Source: Ktedonobacterales bacterium (lineage in GTDB: Bacteria; Chloroflexota; Ktedonobacteria; Ktedonobacterales; JADMIN01). From it: DNA of 5,429 bases. Of this stretch, positions 5,380 to 5,429 are shown piece by piece (position 1 is the first letter of the stretch; each line of letters begins with the position of its first letter). Both the position numbers and the translations under genes were made by a program. The notes under the pieces are model-generated. The model was not told where the DNA came from. It did not search any database and was given only the letters and a program-made list of their open reading frames with translations. Location of the stretch: NCBI GenBank assembly GCA_025450405.1, contig JANWHL010000258.1, forward strand, positions 1 through 5,429, written 5' to 3'.

Positions 5380-5429
5380 ATGACTGACGCGAATGGTCCG
5401 GGTGGCGCGGGCCGGGGCGCCGGCCCCAC
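5380..5429 (+). CDS. Possible start of a downstream gene (cut by window end)
   Basis: An ATG at 5380 opens a frame reading MTDANGPGGAGRGAGP that continues to the window end. There is no clear Shine-Dalgarno, and the Gly-rich sequence includes a 7-base inverted repeat (5409-5415 with 5420-5426), so this may be a low-complexity N-terminus or no gene at all. Function cannot be judged. Confidence 0.3.
   Translation, partial: MTDANGPGGAGRGAGP

Noticed and set aside
5409..5426. Terminator-like hairpin at the window end
   Set aside because: The GGGCCGG/CCGGCCC arms lie just inside a possible new reading frame, have no T-tract, and such GC palindromes are expected by chance in this composition.

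Overview
This is a GC-rich, gene-dense bacterial chromosomal fragment with no phage, transposon, CRISPR or RNA-gene signature. RicT (PSP1) plus an ANTAR response regulator, high GC, and dispersed CT-rich intergenic repeats fit a free-living bacterium of the Chloroflexota or a neighbouring Terrabacteria lineage. That placement is an inference from gene content and is only moderately secure.

Layout. (1) Bases 1-435 hold the C-terminal end of a beta-propeller-like protein on the + strand. Its stop overlaps, as ATGA, the start of a 372-residue protein (432-1550, +) built from two tandem MarR-like winged-helix modules. (2) A short convergent gap (1551-1657) carries a CT-rich repeat and hairpin. 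(3) On the - strand, a class II aldolase (3302-2631) is followed after a palindrome-rich 133-base gap by a FolD-family methylenetetrahydrofolate dehydrogenase (2497-1658). (4) A 251-base divergent intergenic region (3303-3553) holds a good extended -10 box and a structured leader for the rightward genes. (5) An ANTAR-type response regulator (3554-4135, +) is followed after 5 bases by ricT (4141-5145, +). (6) A 234-base gap (5146-5379) holds a second, longer copy of the CT-rich repeat and hairpin. (7) A possible new reading frame opens at 5380 and runs off the window.

How the genes relate. The regulator and RicT probably form one transcription unit. ANTAR domains bind RNA and act as antiterminators, and RicT belongs to the Ric (Y) complex that directs RNA processing in Bacillus, so the pair suggests control at the RNA level. 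The aldolase and FolD-like enzyme probably share a leftward transcript.

The points most worth a second look are four. The FolD protein lacks the canonical catalytic lysine and glutamine and the PCTP loop. The ANTAR regulator is tightly coupled to ricT. The winged-helix duplication is asymmetric, with one shortened recognition helix. A hairpin repeat recurs at two gene ends with 28 of 30 bases identical.
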